Of a DNA stretch of 64,000 nt, positions 22,351 through 35,439 are shown one piece after another. Made by a program: the position numbers and the translations under genes. Position 1 is the first letter of the stretch. Every line of letters starts with the position of its first letter. The stretch is from Carettochelys insculpta (lineage: Eukaryota; Chordata; Testudines; Carettochelyidae). Where the stretch lies: assembly GCF_033958435.1 (NCBI RefSeq), contig NC_134140.1, forward strand, positions 59,427,001 to 59,491,000, given 5' to 3'. The notes below the pieces were generated by a model. It worked only from the letters and a program-made list of their open reading frames with translations. It searched no databases and was not told the DNA's origin.

Positions 22351-22790
22351 TAACAGAGAGGTAGCTGTGTTAGTCTGCATCCTAACAAAATAAAAAAACA
22401 GTCACATAGCACTTTAAAGACGAACAAAATGGTTTATTAGATGATGAGCTTTCATTGGACGGACCTACTTCATCAGATCCATAGCATTTCCAGTCCAGAC
22501 TTAGGTTGTGTAGCACAGAGATAATTACTAACATCAAAAGAAGGGCGGCAGTCCTTGTAGTGCATGAGATAATTGGTGTCTTTGTTCAAATCCAACACAG
22601 GTGGTATGAGTATGACCCTCAGTTTACAAATGTAATTTGCTTTTACATTTGTTGTAGGATGCATGTTCTCAGGTCTTTTAACAGGATGGCCCACTCCATT
22701 GAAATGCTCACTGACAGGCTTATGTGTATTGGTGGTGTGCCTGTTTTGATAATTTTTATGAATTGCTGTCAGTAGGCACAAGGGACCTGA
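22351..22790 (-). mobile_element. Penelope-like element, 5'-truncated, with GIY-YIG C-terminus
   Basis: The plus strand starts with the inverse of the PLE tail (GTAACAGAGAGGTAGC, then AGCACTTTAAAGACGAAC, then GATGAGCTTTCATTGG). On the minus strand 22,473-22,781 is an open frame containing THKPVSEHFNGVGHPVK and NKDTNYLMHYKDC. These match the 3' part of the PLE polyprotein (KPVSEHF is the distal GIY-YIG region), the same segments as seen at 61,845-62,070. It lacks the reverse transcriptase part. Confidence 0.8.
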
Positions 22791-24607
22791 TTCAGTGCCA
22801 CATTCTAGCTGTTTTGCACCACTTCAATTATGCAAAGCTGCCATTAACCCAGATTAATTGAGCATTGATCAGTTAAATCAGCTTTATGACTGCTTTTATG
22901 TTGCTTGAATGGCATAAGCATAAGCCATATTGGTGAATGACCCATACTGTATTCTCTTTATCATATATTGCAGAATGTTTGTGGACAAAAGTTCATTTGG
23001 AATTTGCAGTTGTGTGTGTCCAGGCTGGTGGCTTAATTCTGAGTTATTCTTACCTAGTCTGAGAGGACAATTTTACTGTGTGGTTTATGGCCAACCAGAA
23101 CAGTTCAGTTTCAAATTTTGAATACCGAATGTTCATAATGAACTGTCTGTGAACAAGCCACGAAGAATTATTTGTAGACATTGCTTAGCAATTAATTTTT
23201 GAGAACAAATAATTAGAAAAAATTAGACAATTCCTTTTCAGTAAAAAGAAGCAAAAATTAATTATTCATTATTAGTTCCTTGTCCAACTTTTTTTGGTTC
23301 CTCAAACTAACTGTAGAGTTGAAGTTAGGGAATTTAAATATAGATCAGCATAATAAAATTTCAGTTTTTCAAAGTCTTGTGGTGACTGTAGATTTAAGGA
23401 CCCAAGAATACTTTTTAATTTGAGCCTGACCATGTAGTATTGAAGAGACATGTAATGAGGCCCCAGTCCTGTAAACACAAATTTGACTTAAGTGGGGCTA
23501 TGCACACACAGCTAATATTAAACATATGTAAATGCTTGCAGAATCTGAGTCTGAATCACATGGACAAGGCTGACTGGTAACAAACTATACACTATATACA
23601 ATTTGCACAAAAACCCCCAAACCATCCATTCAGTGCATTAGAAGTTTACTTTGGATGAAGCAGTGGTGTTAAAAACTGTTGCTTAATTTAAAATTCCTTC
23701 TAGTATGTTTTGGGACATATACAAGTGAAAATAATTAGAAGATTTCTATTTCCAGAGATATGAGACTAAAGAATAAAATTGGGAAAATAAACCAGAATTG
23801 ATTTTTATTAAATGGTTTGTTATGATGTGTGTCTAAAGTCATGGGCCAGATTAATCAGACAATTAATGAATACCAGACTGTTTGTTTCAAAATGTTTATA
23901 GAACTATTAATTCGAAAGCATAATAAATTGCTATGCACAATTATCGGGTAAAAATATCTATTAGGAGACCAAAATGGGTGAGGTCACCCAAGAAGAACTC
24001 TCTGGAGCCCAAAAGCTTGTGCCTTTTACCAATGGAAGTTGGACCAGTAACGGAAATGTTCATTCATATCGTATGATGAAGATAGGTACAACACTACAAA
24101 CTATATTGGAAAAACAAAAACCGATGTTTTTAAAAAAAAACAAACAAAAAACTTAAGCAGACTTTTGGGGGAGATTCAAGTGTGTGCACGTGCGCATGTG
24201 TATAGCATATCTATAATCAGTTAATGATTTATACATAAGTTATATATTTAGCCCTTACATAGCACTTCTCCTTCCTAGAGCTCAAAGTGCTTAACCCTTT
24301 AACCAGGATGGGACTTTTCAGATGTAGGCTTTTGGAAATCATTAAAGTGTTCTAGTTCTCTAAGTGCTCGAAAGAGAACGTATCACAGAAATTTTGAACT
24401 TTATTTTTTTTTAGACACCGTGATCATTTTATTTAAATTAGTGGCCTTTTCAGCTTCTTTTTGTGTTCACAGTTGACTTGCAGCAAACACAGAACAGTAG
24501 TTAGTTAGAGTATACATTTTAACTTGGAATAGATTGAATTCATGCATTTAAAAATTTTTTTGGATGTTATTTCACTCAACATAGCACTATACAAAACTAA
24601 ACTGTAA

Positions 24608-25004
24608 GTCTGTGTCTACTTGAGAGGGTTTTTCCGGCAAAACTGAGTTTTGTTGACAGTCTGTCGACAAAACTCAGCATATCCGCTGGCAATGTTATAC
24701 TTCTCCATGTTCATGTATAACGCCTTTCTTGACAGTTTCCTGTTGGCAAAACAGCTGTGTAGACACTCCATGGCTCTTTTGTTGACAGACAGGGCTTCCA
24801 GTTCAGCAGGTAGCTCTGTTTGCAAAGCCTCGGGTCAGTTCTGTCGAGAGCGGGCTGGGCAGTCTGGCTGCTCTCTGTCGACAGAGTGGTTTGCTCTTTA
24901 GATATGCTTTTACTTGTAGATGCAATCTGTCAGCAGAAGTTTTGCTGGGAAATCCCTTTCAACAGCCACATCTGTTGACAGATGCTTGTTGTGTAGATGT
25001 AACC
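24608..25004 (+). mobile_element. GTCGAC-rich DNA element (family with copies at 48,816 and 55,273)
   Basis: Ends are GTCTGTGTCTACTTGAGAG and GTGTAGATGTAAC. The interior carries several TTGTCGACAAAA-like palindromes and a conserved core, CAGGGCTTCCAG plus GGGCAGTCTGGC, shared with the other two copies. No coding capacity is seen. Classification as a MITE is inferred from the inverted GTCTACAC-type ends. Confidence 0.7.
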
Positions 25005-25572
25005 TGACACAATGAAAATGCAGTGGTTGTAGCATACTTCACTTGCTTTTGTGGTGGTGGTAGTAGAGCTAAGTAACTATTTCTTGCCACATAAGGAGAA
25101 GAGCAGATTGGAATGTTATAACTAGCACATTTGTTTTCACAGGTTAGTTTGCGGCCATCAGTGAAACCAAATGTCAGGGACAGAATTAAATTTTGGAAGA
25201 ATATTTGTCTGTTACCTAAACAAGCATCTACCTTCCTTTTGCTAGCAAATTATAATTATAAGAATATTTACATTTTCAGATGACAAAAGGATAAATAATT
25301 TCTTAGAGGATGCTAAAAGAAAGTTGCAGTTCAAAGACATTGGTCAGATTCTGTTCTGTAGATATGTACACTGGTTTTCCATGACATTGAAGTGAGCCTG
25401 TGTGTGAATGCAAGGCAGATTTTGTCCTATTATATTCATATTGATATTGTACATTAATTGCAGGCATTGTAGACCTGGTTCTGATTCCTGTGTTCATGTC
25501 ACATAACACTTTACTTTGCAAGTAGTACTGTGCATTGGGGAGAAATTATGATGCTAGCTAGGCTATAGAGTT

Positions 25573-25800
25573 TGGCTATGTCTACAGTACAGTTTATGCC
25601 AGCCAGTGATGTGAAAAAATCACCCCTCTGAGCAACATTAAGTTACACCAGCATAAATGCTCGTGTGCATAGTGCTTTGTCAGCTGAAGAGCTTTGCCAG
25701 TTGCTAGAACTTCTGCTGTTTGTGGAGGTGGTGTTATTATTGTTCACTCTCCTGTCAGCATAGATAGAGCTTCTTCATGACACACACTGCGGCAGTATAG
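25573..25800. mobile_element. Probable degenerate GTCTACAC-type MITE
   Basis: Begins GGCTATGTCTACAGTACAG, the terminal motif shared by the local DNA elements. The other end is not clear because the foldback element at 25,815 follows immediately. Confidence 0.45.
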
Positions 25801-25814
25801 TTTCAGAGCTGTAT

Positions 25815-26225
25815 GGCTGCATCTGCACTACATTCCCCTTTCAAAAGGGGAATGCAAATGAGTGATATTGGAAATGCAGATGAGCCAAGGATTTTGACAT
25901 CTCACACCTCATTTGCATATTCTCGTGCAATCTTGCTTGTGGAATAGCTTTTTCCAGAAGCAAAACAGCTGTGTAGATGGGATTTCTTTGAAAATAAAAC
26001 CTGTTTTCAAAGGAACACTTCTCCCTATTCTGTTTCAGGAAGAAGGGCTCTTTCAAAAGCAGGATTTATTTTTTAAGGAACACCATCTAGATGGCTGTTT
26101 TTGCTTCCAGAGAAAGCTCTACTAGAAGGGAGATGGTGCAAGAATATGCAAATGAGGTGTGATATGTAAATACATGCTACATTTGCATTTCCCTTTTGAA
26201 AGGGGAATATAGTGTAGATGTAGCC
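25815..26225. mobile_element. 411-bp foldback MITE
   Basis: Ends are GGCTGCATCTGCACTACATT and the inverse AATATAGTGTAGATGTAGCC. The two halves are extended imperfect inverted repeats meeting near 26,020 (TTCTCCC...GGAAGAAGG). Shared motifs in both arms include CCTTTTGAAAGGGG, ATGCAAATGAG and TCTTTCAAAAGC. It has the same length and plan as the element nested at 62,074-62,484. Confidence 0.8.
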
Positions 26226-26989
26226 AAAGCATAGACAGGACCTTTGGAAATTTTCCCTTCTTGCCGTAGATTTTTGTCTGCATTGTGTGGGCTGGCGGGT
26301 TTTGCTTTCAAGATCACTAAAAATGAATGTTAAGCAGGCATGTGAATCAAGTGAAAACAACTTTAAAGATACATTGTTGATTTAAATTTGACCAAAATAT
26401 TTACATTTTGTAGAAACAGATTTATGTAAAAAAGTCCAATAAAATGTTTCCACTATAAACCCCTCAAAATCTGAAAACAGACTTTCCTTGCAGTTTCTGA
26501 AATCCAAACATTTTGCAACATTAAAAACCTGAAAACAAAACTGACCGTAAACAAAATTGAAACTAGCCTTAAACAAAACTGAAACCAATTTCCTTGGCTT
26601 TTATTTTCCAGCTGACAGAAATGAAAAAAGGAAACACAATATAAATAGCACAAAGACAATTGGCTTTTAAAACTGTGATCTTTTAAAATAATTTTAAAGT
26701 CATATTAGGTGAATATCTGTGTGTTTTTTTTAACTGAAAATACAAAATAAAAGAATTCAAGGAGTTGTCATTTGAATAGTTTTGCAAGGAAAAGTTCTCT
26801 CTCATCTGAAGATGTTCAATAGCACAAGACAATATTAAAAGAGAAGTTGTTGACATGTACGGTGTGTACCAATATTTATTATTCACTTGCGAAGGAATTT
26901 TTTTGAAATTCTGTGATAAATGTTCTCGGAGTAAAATGAGAGAAGTTTTGTCATTCTGATGAGAGAGAGCCATTAAGGTGTTTATTAAT

Positions 26990-27085
26990 AAGAACAAGAA
27001 GTCCTGTGGCACCTTAAAGACTAACAGATATTTTGGAGCATAAACTTTCATGGGCAAAGACCTGCTTCATCAGAGGCAGCAGGTG
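26990..27085 (-). mobile_element. Penelope-like element tail fragment
   Basis: Inverse PLE terminal repeat: CAAGAAGTCCTGTGGCACC, then TTAAAGACTAACAGA, then TTCATGGGCAAAGACC and GCTTCATCAGA. The body of the element is missing. Confidence 0.8.
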
Positions 27086-27166
27086 TTTAATGTTACTATA
27101 AGTTATTCAAAATTATTGGGATATTGAGAATAAAATTGGAAATAGGATTGGTAACAGTTTATATGA

Positions 27167-27190
27167 ATTTTTTTTTTTTTTTTTTTTTAT
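27167..27190. repeat. Poly(T) tract
   Basis: More than twenty consecutive T. It is not clearly attached to a retroelement. Confidence 0.85.
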
Positions 27191-29339
27191 TTCTGGTCAC
27201 TGGTTCAGCTCCAGGCCAGGTCAGTAGTAATTAGTAAAATTTTTACATTGGATAACTATTGGCTTGATAACGTGAAATGAATTTAAGTCAGTTCTCTGTG
27301 GACAGTTGTTCACAATAGAAAACTCACCACCACATCTGGAATTAATTAGCATGCTGTCTGGGCTCTCAACAGAAGGGCAAAGTGCTAAATAGTCAGGAGC
27401 TCTGCTTTAGAAATAGACCTTTCAGGTCTGTGTTGAAGGACAGCCTGGGGAAGGTAACATAGCCACAGCCTATGGACAATTAGAAGACTTCTGTTTCCAG
27501 GGATTTAAGACTAATATCTTTGAGATGCACTAAATTCAAAGACAACAAAATTAAAGACTTGGTATGCAAAGAATATTGTGGAGAGTTGAGATTGGGAAGA
27601 AAAGGGAATGACAATGAATAATTTTAGTTAGATTTTTCCCCCTATTTCAAGTGAAAATATGTTTGTCATTTTTGATCTAATTAAGTGAATATTTGCCACT
27701 CGCAGACAGTTTCTACTTAGGAAGATCTTACGACAGAAATAGCTGGCATGTTACAAGGTAGGCCCTGTCCGTTGCTGTGAGTCTTTGAAGAACATCAAAT
27801 TTGCTCAAAAATCCAAATTAAAAATAAAGAATACCTTCCTTCATACTGTATCAGTGGAAAGAGTCACTGTTGTTACAACAGGGGAATTGCATCATATGGT
27901 CTGAGTAAGAGACATTATTGAGTGTTTCATATTTGGTGTCTCTTTAATGCTTCTTTTCATGTATATAATTAAAGATTTGCAGTTTTTCTATACATTTCTG
28001 ATTAACTTTAGTTAACCAGTAGCTTTGTATTAACTGTACTGGCTAAATAGGTCTTTTATGTACACATCTGCTTCTTTCATGGGCTGTTTTTACAATCATG
28101 AATAAGTCCATGCGTTAGAAACATTTTCAATATGCAATCTGGGTGACTCAAAACATTCCAGGCCCCAATTATGGTATGATTCTGTGTTCATATCTACCGC
28201 TTAGTTAGAATGCTAAGTTTAAAGGGAGAATTCAAAGAGCAAGAATAAAGGTATTGTTATCTTTAATAATGAAACTTCTGGATGGGTGTGAAGAAAATTA
28301 CAGTGCTTTTCAGTTAGGTGAGGTGAATCACAATTTCATGAGCCCTGTGTTTGATACCCACCGGTGTGGTGGTCTAAAGATGGGGAGTGCCTATCTTTGA
28401 CAATAGTATAGGTGCAAGTTAGTTATTAACTAGAAGGGTAGAAACAGCCCATAAGGTTGAAACCTTTAAGCAAATAGTGGACTGTACTTTAGTTTAGAGT
28501 GCAAACTGTGCGGTATATTACAGGGAAAGGCATGTTATGTAAACAGAGCAAATCATGAGAGGCAAATCTTTGAATGTGCTGTATTGTTATGTCAGTAGAG
28601 TTCAGTCCATGGCTAAACTAACTGAAAACTCTTCTTTCAACATGCTCCACAGATTGCTGCCACTGAAATTGGCTTGTTCTCTCCTCTGTATCTTCAGAAA
28701 TGTAAGCAGAGCCTTACTAATTCCCTCTGAGCTGCTGCAACACCATTAAGGGGAGATTAAGATCACAGGATTTTTTTTTTTAAATTCTATTTTTATCCTA
28801 GATACTGTATTGTGTACTGACAGTGTGCTTGGTGCTGGACATGAAACCAAGATAGAAACAGTCTGTACTGTGAAGAGTTTCAGTCTAAAGTTGCAGTTCT
28901 GCAGGTGCTTGTGCGTGTGATTAGTCCCAGTAGCTCGTTCATGTGTGTAAAGTTAAGCAGATGAATTGTTTCAGGAAAGGGCCTGAAAAACCAGTCACAG
29001 AGAAGACAGGATGTACCAGGACAAAGGAGTTATTAAAAAGAAAAAGTTATTCACTCCATTCTTGGAGGGCAACACAAAAGAAGTGATTCTTTAAAGGGAT
29101 TTGAGCAATAACAAAACACTTCCTCATTTTTAGCAGTATGGGAAAATTCTTGCACAACAGTCGTCAAATACTGTGTTCACCTAATGTCTTGCTACTTTAA
29201 CAATATTTTTCCTTAGGGTGTGGCTCCATAGTGAAATTGACTGGCATAGTTTTAGTATCTTAAGAAGGACTGAACACCTGCAACTCAAATTGCATTTAAC
29301 TGGTAAGATCAGGCAATACTGTGAAGCACCAGTTGTTAA

Positions 29340-29445
29340 AATACCTAGATACTGAGGGATAATGTGGGTGAGGTAATATCTTTTGGTGGACCAGCTTCTA
29401 TTTTTGAGAGAGAGAAGTTTTGAACTTTCACAGAGTGAGGGGTGT
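29340..29445 (-). mobile_element. PLE1-type Penelope-like tail fragment
   Basis: GTGGGTGAGGTAATATCTTTT followed by GGACCAGCTTCT and AGAGAAGTTTTGAACTTTCACAGAG matches the tails at 1,050, 8,420 and 32,610. Confidence 0.55.
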
Positions 29446-31139
29446 AGCATAATGTAGTACAGAATATTGCTTTAATAATATTTTAGGTAATTTAAATAAC
29501 TAGGTTCTTTCTTTTTTGAGACCAGCTGTTGCTCCCAGTAAAGTCAATTGTTAAATCCCCCTTTTGGTATATTGGCAAGCTTGAGGTTTTTCTTCTTGAT
29601 TGAAGTTTTCCCCCTTGGTTTCTCCATGTCATGGATGAAGGAAATTACTTTTGCATATATTTACCAGTGGAAAATAATATGTACCCTCTTAAAGTAAACT
29701 CAGGCGAGACTGAGGATCTAGGACTTCAAGAGCTCTCTTCTTTGTTCCTTGCCTGGGTATGAATGCCCGAGAACTTTTTCTTTGAATTCCAGAAGAAAGT
29801 GCATGGAAGTCTTATTTATGCTATGAGCCTAATTTTCCAAAATGGATGATCCTTTGTACAGTGAAATTTACTGATGGTGCTGAGGGCCAGTACAAGAAAC
29901 CGTGTATACAGACTCCACAAAGAGGGCCTGATCTAGCAAAGCGCTTAAGCATATGCTTAACTTCAAGCACATGCTTACCTGCTATGCAGGATTATGGTCA
30001 GAGAGCCATTGGAAATGTAGCTGTACTGGAATGCACCACAAGAAGGGTGTTCTTGTCAGCCATGTATATGTATAGGCTGGTGTATAAAGGCTGAAATGGG
30101 GATGGGTTTGGAGACCTGCAACTACTGTGGGGGTGCTGTGGATATGATCCCAATTTGGGGAGATGGAGTTGACCAAATCCTCTGCATCTCACCTTCAGTG
30201 ACTTGGACCTTATACATGTGTCTGTTGTTTCAGATTACTCTTTTCCTGACTCATAATGGAAAACTGTTTGTATTTCTGTGAAATCTGTATTTCTCCATGG
30301 TATTGCTTTTATTCCCTCAAAACTACATTTTGACAAGTTAAATCCCTTCATTTACCATTATGACTTGCATCACAAAGCCAGTTTAAGCTGTAATGCTCTA
30401 TAACTATTGTGTAAATAGTGAGGGTGAAATCCAGGTTCTGTTGAAATCAGGGGGTTTTGCCACTGAATTGGATGGGGCCAGGATTTCACCCTAAATTGTT
30501 TTTACACTTTAACAATGTATTACAGTGTTTGAGAGGGGAACCCAGGTCTTCAGCAGATGTAAAGCAGTGAAGCTCTGTGGAAGTCATTTGAGTTACTTTT
30601 TCCTACGTTTGATTCAGTGCAAGTGAAATAATTGCTTTAAAAAAACTGGCAGAGGAGAGGGTGCTCTGCATATTTTAAATCTGGTAAATTTGATTATGTG
30701 AATGACTCTTCTAGCTGTTTTGTATTCACAAAGGATGGGTTTTCACAACTGTTCTTGGATTGACAGCCAGCTTAGAGTGCACACTCATAATGCCTGAGAT
30801 CACTGTAAAATTACATCTCTGCCTTTGCTGGGGAGAGAAACTGAGGCTTTGCATGGAAATCAAGTGGTAGAGTTTGTGTGGATGTTTACTATCTGTATTT
30901 CAGCTATGGAATGTTCACTTCCTTCAGGTGGAGCAGGGATGCTATTGGACTGATGAAATAGCTTCTGTATATAGCTGGAGTTACCGTACCATGGTACCAT
31001 AGTGCAGTTCCTAGGACATCTCCATTGTGCAGGCTGATCTGTGTGTGCTTGTTTCCATATGTGCATAGGATATTTGCTTGCTTGCCTTTAACAGGTTTTT
31101 GAGGGATTTGGGGGGTTGGTCTTATTTATGTTTTTTCAA

Positions 31140-31660
31140 GGAGGGGGAGTGGTTTTCACGCTACCTTTGCCTTTTGTGCGTGTCTGTGTGTAAATGAGAG
31201 GGGGGCAGGCTTGAGCTTCACTTTGTTTTGCATTTCCACTTTTTATAGACATTAAGACAGTGGGCCCTGGCTTCCCCCTGCCCCTAAGCACCTCTCGCAC
31301 ACGGGGGCACTGGAGCTCCCCACTTCTTGCTGCTTTCCCTCCCTCCCAGCATGTTTGGAGGTTGCAAATCGCCTGATTCGCCCTCTCTCCCTGCTCCTCC
31401 CTTCCCTCCAGAGCAGGAGTGTCAGGAATCAGCTGTGAGAGGGAGGGGGAGGAGTGGCGATGGAGTGTGAATCCGTCCAAAAGTGCTGGGAGGAAGTGGG
31501 AGGAGCAGGTAAGTGCAGAGCTTCGGTGCACGAGAGGCGCGTGGGGGTGAGGCGGCTGCAGGTGGCATCTCAGTGGGCCATGGACTGCCGTGGCCCACTG
31601 AGGTGGAGGAGGACCATGCATGTGGCTCCTTTACCATTCGTGGTTGTCCATCACTGTGTG
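31140..31660. other. GC-rich intronic segment with a consensus splice donor
   Basis: This segment is clearly richer in G and C than the surrounding intron and contains CAG|GTAAGT at 31,506-31,514. A 12-bp inverted repeat (CTCAGTGGGCCA / TGGCCCACTGAG) sits at 31,569-31,602. It could be an alternative first exon or promoter within intron 1, or an unrecognised repeat. I see no coding similarity. Confidence 0.3.
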
Positions 31661-32559
31661 AAAGTCTTGATTCCGTCGCTGTGCTGTTCTAAAGCAGTCT
31701 GCAGTGCTTTCCCTTCATCGGTGAGTGTCAGCATGTCCCTTAGGAGCAAGGGCAGCAGAGAAATCCTTTTATAATTGTTTAGCAGGCTAATTCTTTATTA
31801 AGGGCCAAATTGTGCCTAACCATAGTAGTTGTCAGGTGCCAGCCATCCTCCCCACCTGGTTGAATGGGGATCTTGGGTCCTTGGGGCTGCTCGTCTATGC
31901 AAGCATGTGGAATGGAAGATAAATGAGGAAGTAAGGTACACTGTTTCCTGAGCTGCAGTGAATGCTCTTTTGTTGGTGATGCACATAAAGGAAATGGGAT
32001 CCAGCTTTGTCTCCCCGGTTCTGTAGAAATAACGTGTAAAAAGCAGGAAAAATGTATATTGGTATCACAGCAGTGAGGAGCTAGAACATAGACTACACAC
32101 AGAGATGATTCTGTAGAATGAGAAAATGCTGCTTGTCAGAGCAGAACTGCATTTCAAATTAAAGAGAACCCAGAGTGAGGGTTCCTTTCACCAGGAGTTA
32201 TAAGGAAGTCTCCAAGGAATTCATGAAGTTTCCTCAGTGCCTTTTTGATAACATATCAGCAACGTCCCTCCATAACAGGAGAGGCACCGGCAGTGGTTGA
32301 GATAAACAGCCCAGATAGCGCAGCTCTTGCCTTCAGTCTTGACCTTTGTTGGCCCGACAATCCAAGGTCTTTTCAGATTTGTTTACTTTCCTTAATCTTA
32401 CCTCCAATTTGACAGCCTCAGGAACTTCAGACGACTTCATTAGACGCATTAACCCCTGCCAGGCTGAGAAGGATACACCCACGAGCATGCTAGATTTTCA
32501 GGCCCGCCGCTTATTTGTCCCATTTGGCTGATTCCATGGTAGATCATCTTTGTCTGTCT

Positions 32560-32700
32560 GCAATGTTGTAGCTGTGCTGGTCCCAGGATATAAGCAACAC
32601 TAGGTGGGAAAGGGGTAGTATCTTATTAGACCAACTTCTTGTGGTGGAATGTACAATCTTTCAGTTTACACAGAGCTCTTAACCAAGTCTGGGGAGAGGA
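32560..32700 (-). mobile_element. PLE1-type Penelope-like tail fragment
   Basis: TGTAGCTGTGCTGGTCCCAG, then AGTATCTTATTAGACCAACTT and CACAGAGCTCTTAACCAAGTC match the PLE1-type tail in minus orientation. Confidence 0.6.
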
Positions 32701-32815
32701 GCAGTGTTGCCAGTTTGACCTTCTATGATGATTTTTTTTCCCACTGAGGGGGAGGTCAGGAATTGGTAATACAGTGGCGGCAGCTCAGAATGGAGCACAG
32801 GCTTACACCCTAAGT

Positions 32816-33327
32816 CAAGGGTTGGCAGAACAGCCTGCAGGCCAGATCCAGCTCATCAAACCATCCAGATTGACTCACCAGTGTCCCGTGCAGGAGTTGG
32901 ACCAGAGGATTAGAGGGAATGAGGGCCTGGGATGCCAGGCGCAGGCTCTGGCGGGGTGGTACTTACCTTTGTGGCTCCTGGCCAGCAGCACCCTCAGACA
33001 GGCTCTTTGTCTTCCACACTCCAGCGTGCAGCTACAGGTGCATGTCTTCTCTGCATACCACTCACCCCTGAGGCATGTATGCTTTGCACGCTGCCTGCAC
33101 TTCAAGCACAGCCCAGACACCTCCCATTGGCCAATTTTGGGCCAGTGGGCATTGTGAGATTGTGCTAGGGGTGGAGGCAGCATGTAGAATCCCCATCCGC
33201 AACTCCTCCAGAGGACATGGTGTACAGAGAACAGATGGCCCTTGCAGCCAGCTGCTTTGAGTGGTGTGTGAGGCCTGGAAGGCGCAGGCTCCCTGCAGGG
33301 CTGTGGGACGGATTTTGCCAGCCCTAA
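32816..33327. mobile_element. Probable hAT-type element
   Basis: Begins AGGGTTGGCAGAA and ends TTTTGCCAGCCCT; the ends are inverted repeats at 11 of 13 positions. GCAGGCCAGATCCAGCTCAT near the left end is typical of hAT elements of the GGGTTGGC type. Target duplications are not convincing. Open frames in the GC-rich interior have no recognisable features. Confidence 0.5.
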
Positions 33328-33532
33328 TCTAGATGATAAACTTCAAGGCAAATCTACATCACAACATTAAAAGCAACTGAAGTTATGTGGATGTATGGCC
33401 ACAGCAGTTATTAAATCTTTCTTGTACATCCACACTAGCTCCTTCTGTTGGAGTTGCGTATCCTCACTAATGTCAAGGGGTGTAGTGAATTCAATTGACT
33501 TACTTGGCCTCCTGACCTAACTCTGGTGTAGG

Positions 33533-33735
33533 CTTAAGGACTTGTCTACACCGGCAACTTACTGTGCTGTAATTTTCTTGCTCGGGTGTGAAAAGACCCC
33601 CTCAAACTGTACAACTTACAGTGCTGTAAAGCACCAGTGTAAACAAGCTCCCTGTGCTGTTAGCTGCTTCCCTTGCGGCGGTAAAGTGCTGCTGCAGCAG
33701 TGTGTTAAACTTTAATGCGTAGACAAAGCCTAAGC
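33533..33735. mobile_element. Degenerate GTCTACAC-type MITE
   Basis: Begins GGACTTGTCTACACCGGCAA and ends GCGTAGACAAAGCC, an imperfect inverted pair. The interior contains paired TTACTGTGCTGT and TTACAGTGCTGT segments. Confidence 0.55.
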
Positions 33736-35439
33736 CTCAGTCCTGAACCTGTTTTTGGAAGGCTTCCCCCCTGCCCACCTGCCCCCCCCTTTTTTTTTAA
33801 TTTCAGTCCATGGTGGCTTCTGTCTATATGGAGTAGGAAAGTTCCCTTATGAGTTGGTAGCCTAGATGTGTCAGTGTCTTTCTGTTAACTCTTAACAGGC
33901 TATCATTGTCTTTTCCTAGGTAAGAGAATGGATCGTTACCTGAAGCCAGCTGTGTGTAAATATTTGGTTTGGGAGGTGCTTCTCCCTACTTGTGTGCTCA
34001 CCCCACTGCTGTGGCGGAGTGGAATTTGGAGTATAAATTTCATGAGCAGTTTTCTATATATAGACATACATGGATTCATAACGTCAATCTGTGTATATAT
34101 CTCCTGATGACTAGCCTTTCGTTCAGAACATTAAAGACTTCCATAGAAGATCTCATTTGTGTATGTTTACATCACAAGTATTTGGTATGCTATGCAATCA
34201 GTTGGTTTATCTGCTCATTTTTGGGGTTTAAACGTGTCCTTCCTTTCTTTGGTAGGTCCGTAGGTAATTGTCACCCTGGCCCCACCCCTTTGTGAGTCTG
34301 ATGCTGGAGTTTTGGGCACTAACCACAATGTAAGCTTTGCTGCTTCTGTACCTCTTCCATGGATAGAGCATCAAGCTTTGTTCTCCATTTCCTCAAAATA
34401 TTTACCCTACCTATTATATGCCTGAAAAACTATACTTGTATCAACCCGGAGTTTTTGCTCTGAGAAGCCATACTAATGATAACAATATGATCCTATTGAA
34501 CAGGTAGGGTCTGAGTTGTTTTACAGCCCAAACAATAGGATAACACTACTCTTTCTATTAGAATAATTCAGTTCAGTGGGAGACCATTTTATACTTAGAA
34601 ACTCAATGGGCGTTTCCTTGTTATCTTCCCATTTCCATGAACACGGCACTGAGACCAGTGTTGGATGCATCAATACACCAGCCATTCGGTTTTAATCTGG
34701 ACTGGCCAAAACTGGCATCTTTTGATAACATTTGTTTGGCTGTTATCAAAACCCTTTCAACAGGCTTCTATCTGAGCAAGCTGCTTTTTCTGGCTTTATT
34801 TTTTGTTATAGTCGTGTCACAGAAGATGATGTAACTGAAACCTCCCACAAGTTTTCGATGATAGTTGGACTCCCTAAAGAATTGAACCAGTTTTTCAGTT
34901 TTGAAAACAGGTCAGTTCAAAATGGTTTCCACTTCCTGGGGATCTGGGTGAATTTGACCTCCATCTATCCACTGATCTCGCCACGTATTCCATTCAGGTG
35001 TTAAATATAGCAGTGTCAACTAGAATAGAATATAAGCCCGTGGAACCCTTATAGCACTGGCTTGGCCAGCTTCTGGAGATGTGCCTGCTTTATTTTGTTA
35101 ATCTGGAGGTTTGTGTCTTAAATTCCAAGTCCAAAATTAGTAACAAATGCAGAATCCTGGGCTTTGATCCCTGCCTCAAAGTCTGCACAACAGTGAAGCA
35201 GCCTTGGAGTCCCAGGTGGCTCACATGGTCCAGCCATGAGCTTTCTTTGCCATATAGACCTACTCTTAGGGGTCTCCTCATTACTTGTATACATCATGTC
35301 AAGGGGAGGCAGACATTTGAGGTCCCCTTCTACATAGCATATTATGTTTCCTGTAAGCCTCTCTTTTACAATAAAATATTCAGTCAGTTAATATGTACAA
35401 TTTGGGGCATGCTTTGACCATAAGGTTTTTATATATTGA

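Noticed and set aside
31569..31602. 12-bp inverted repeat as a terminator or operator
   Set aside because: Such elements have no meaning in this eukaryotic context; kept only as a structural remark.
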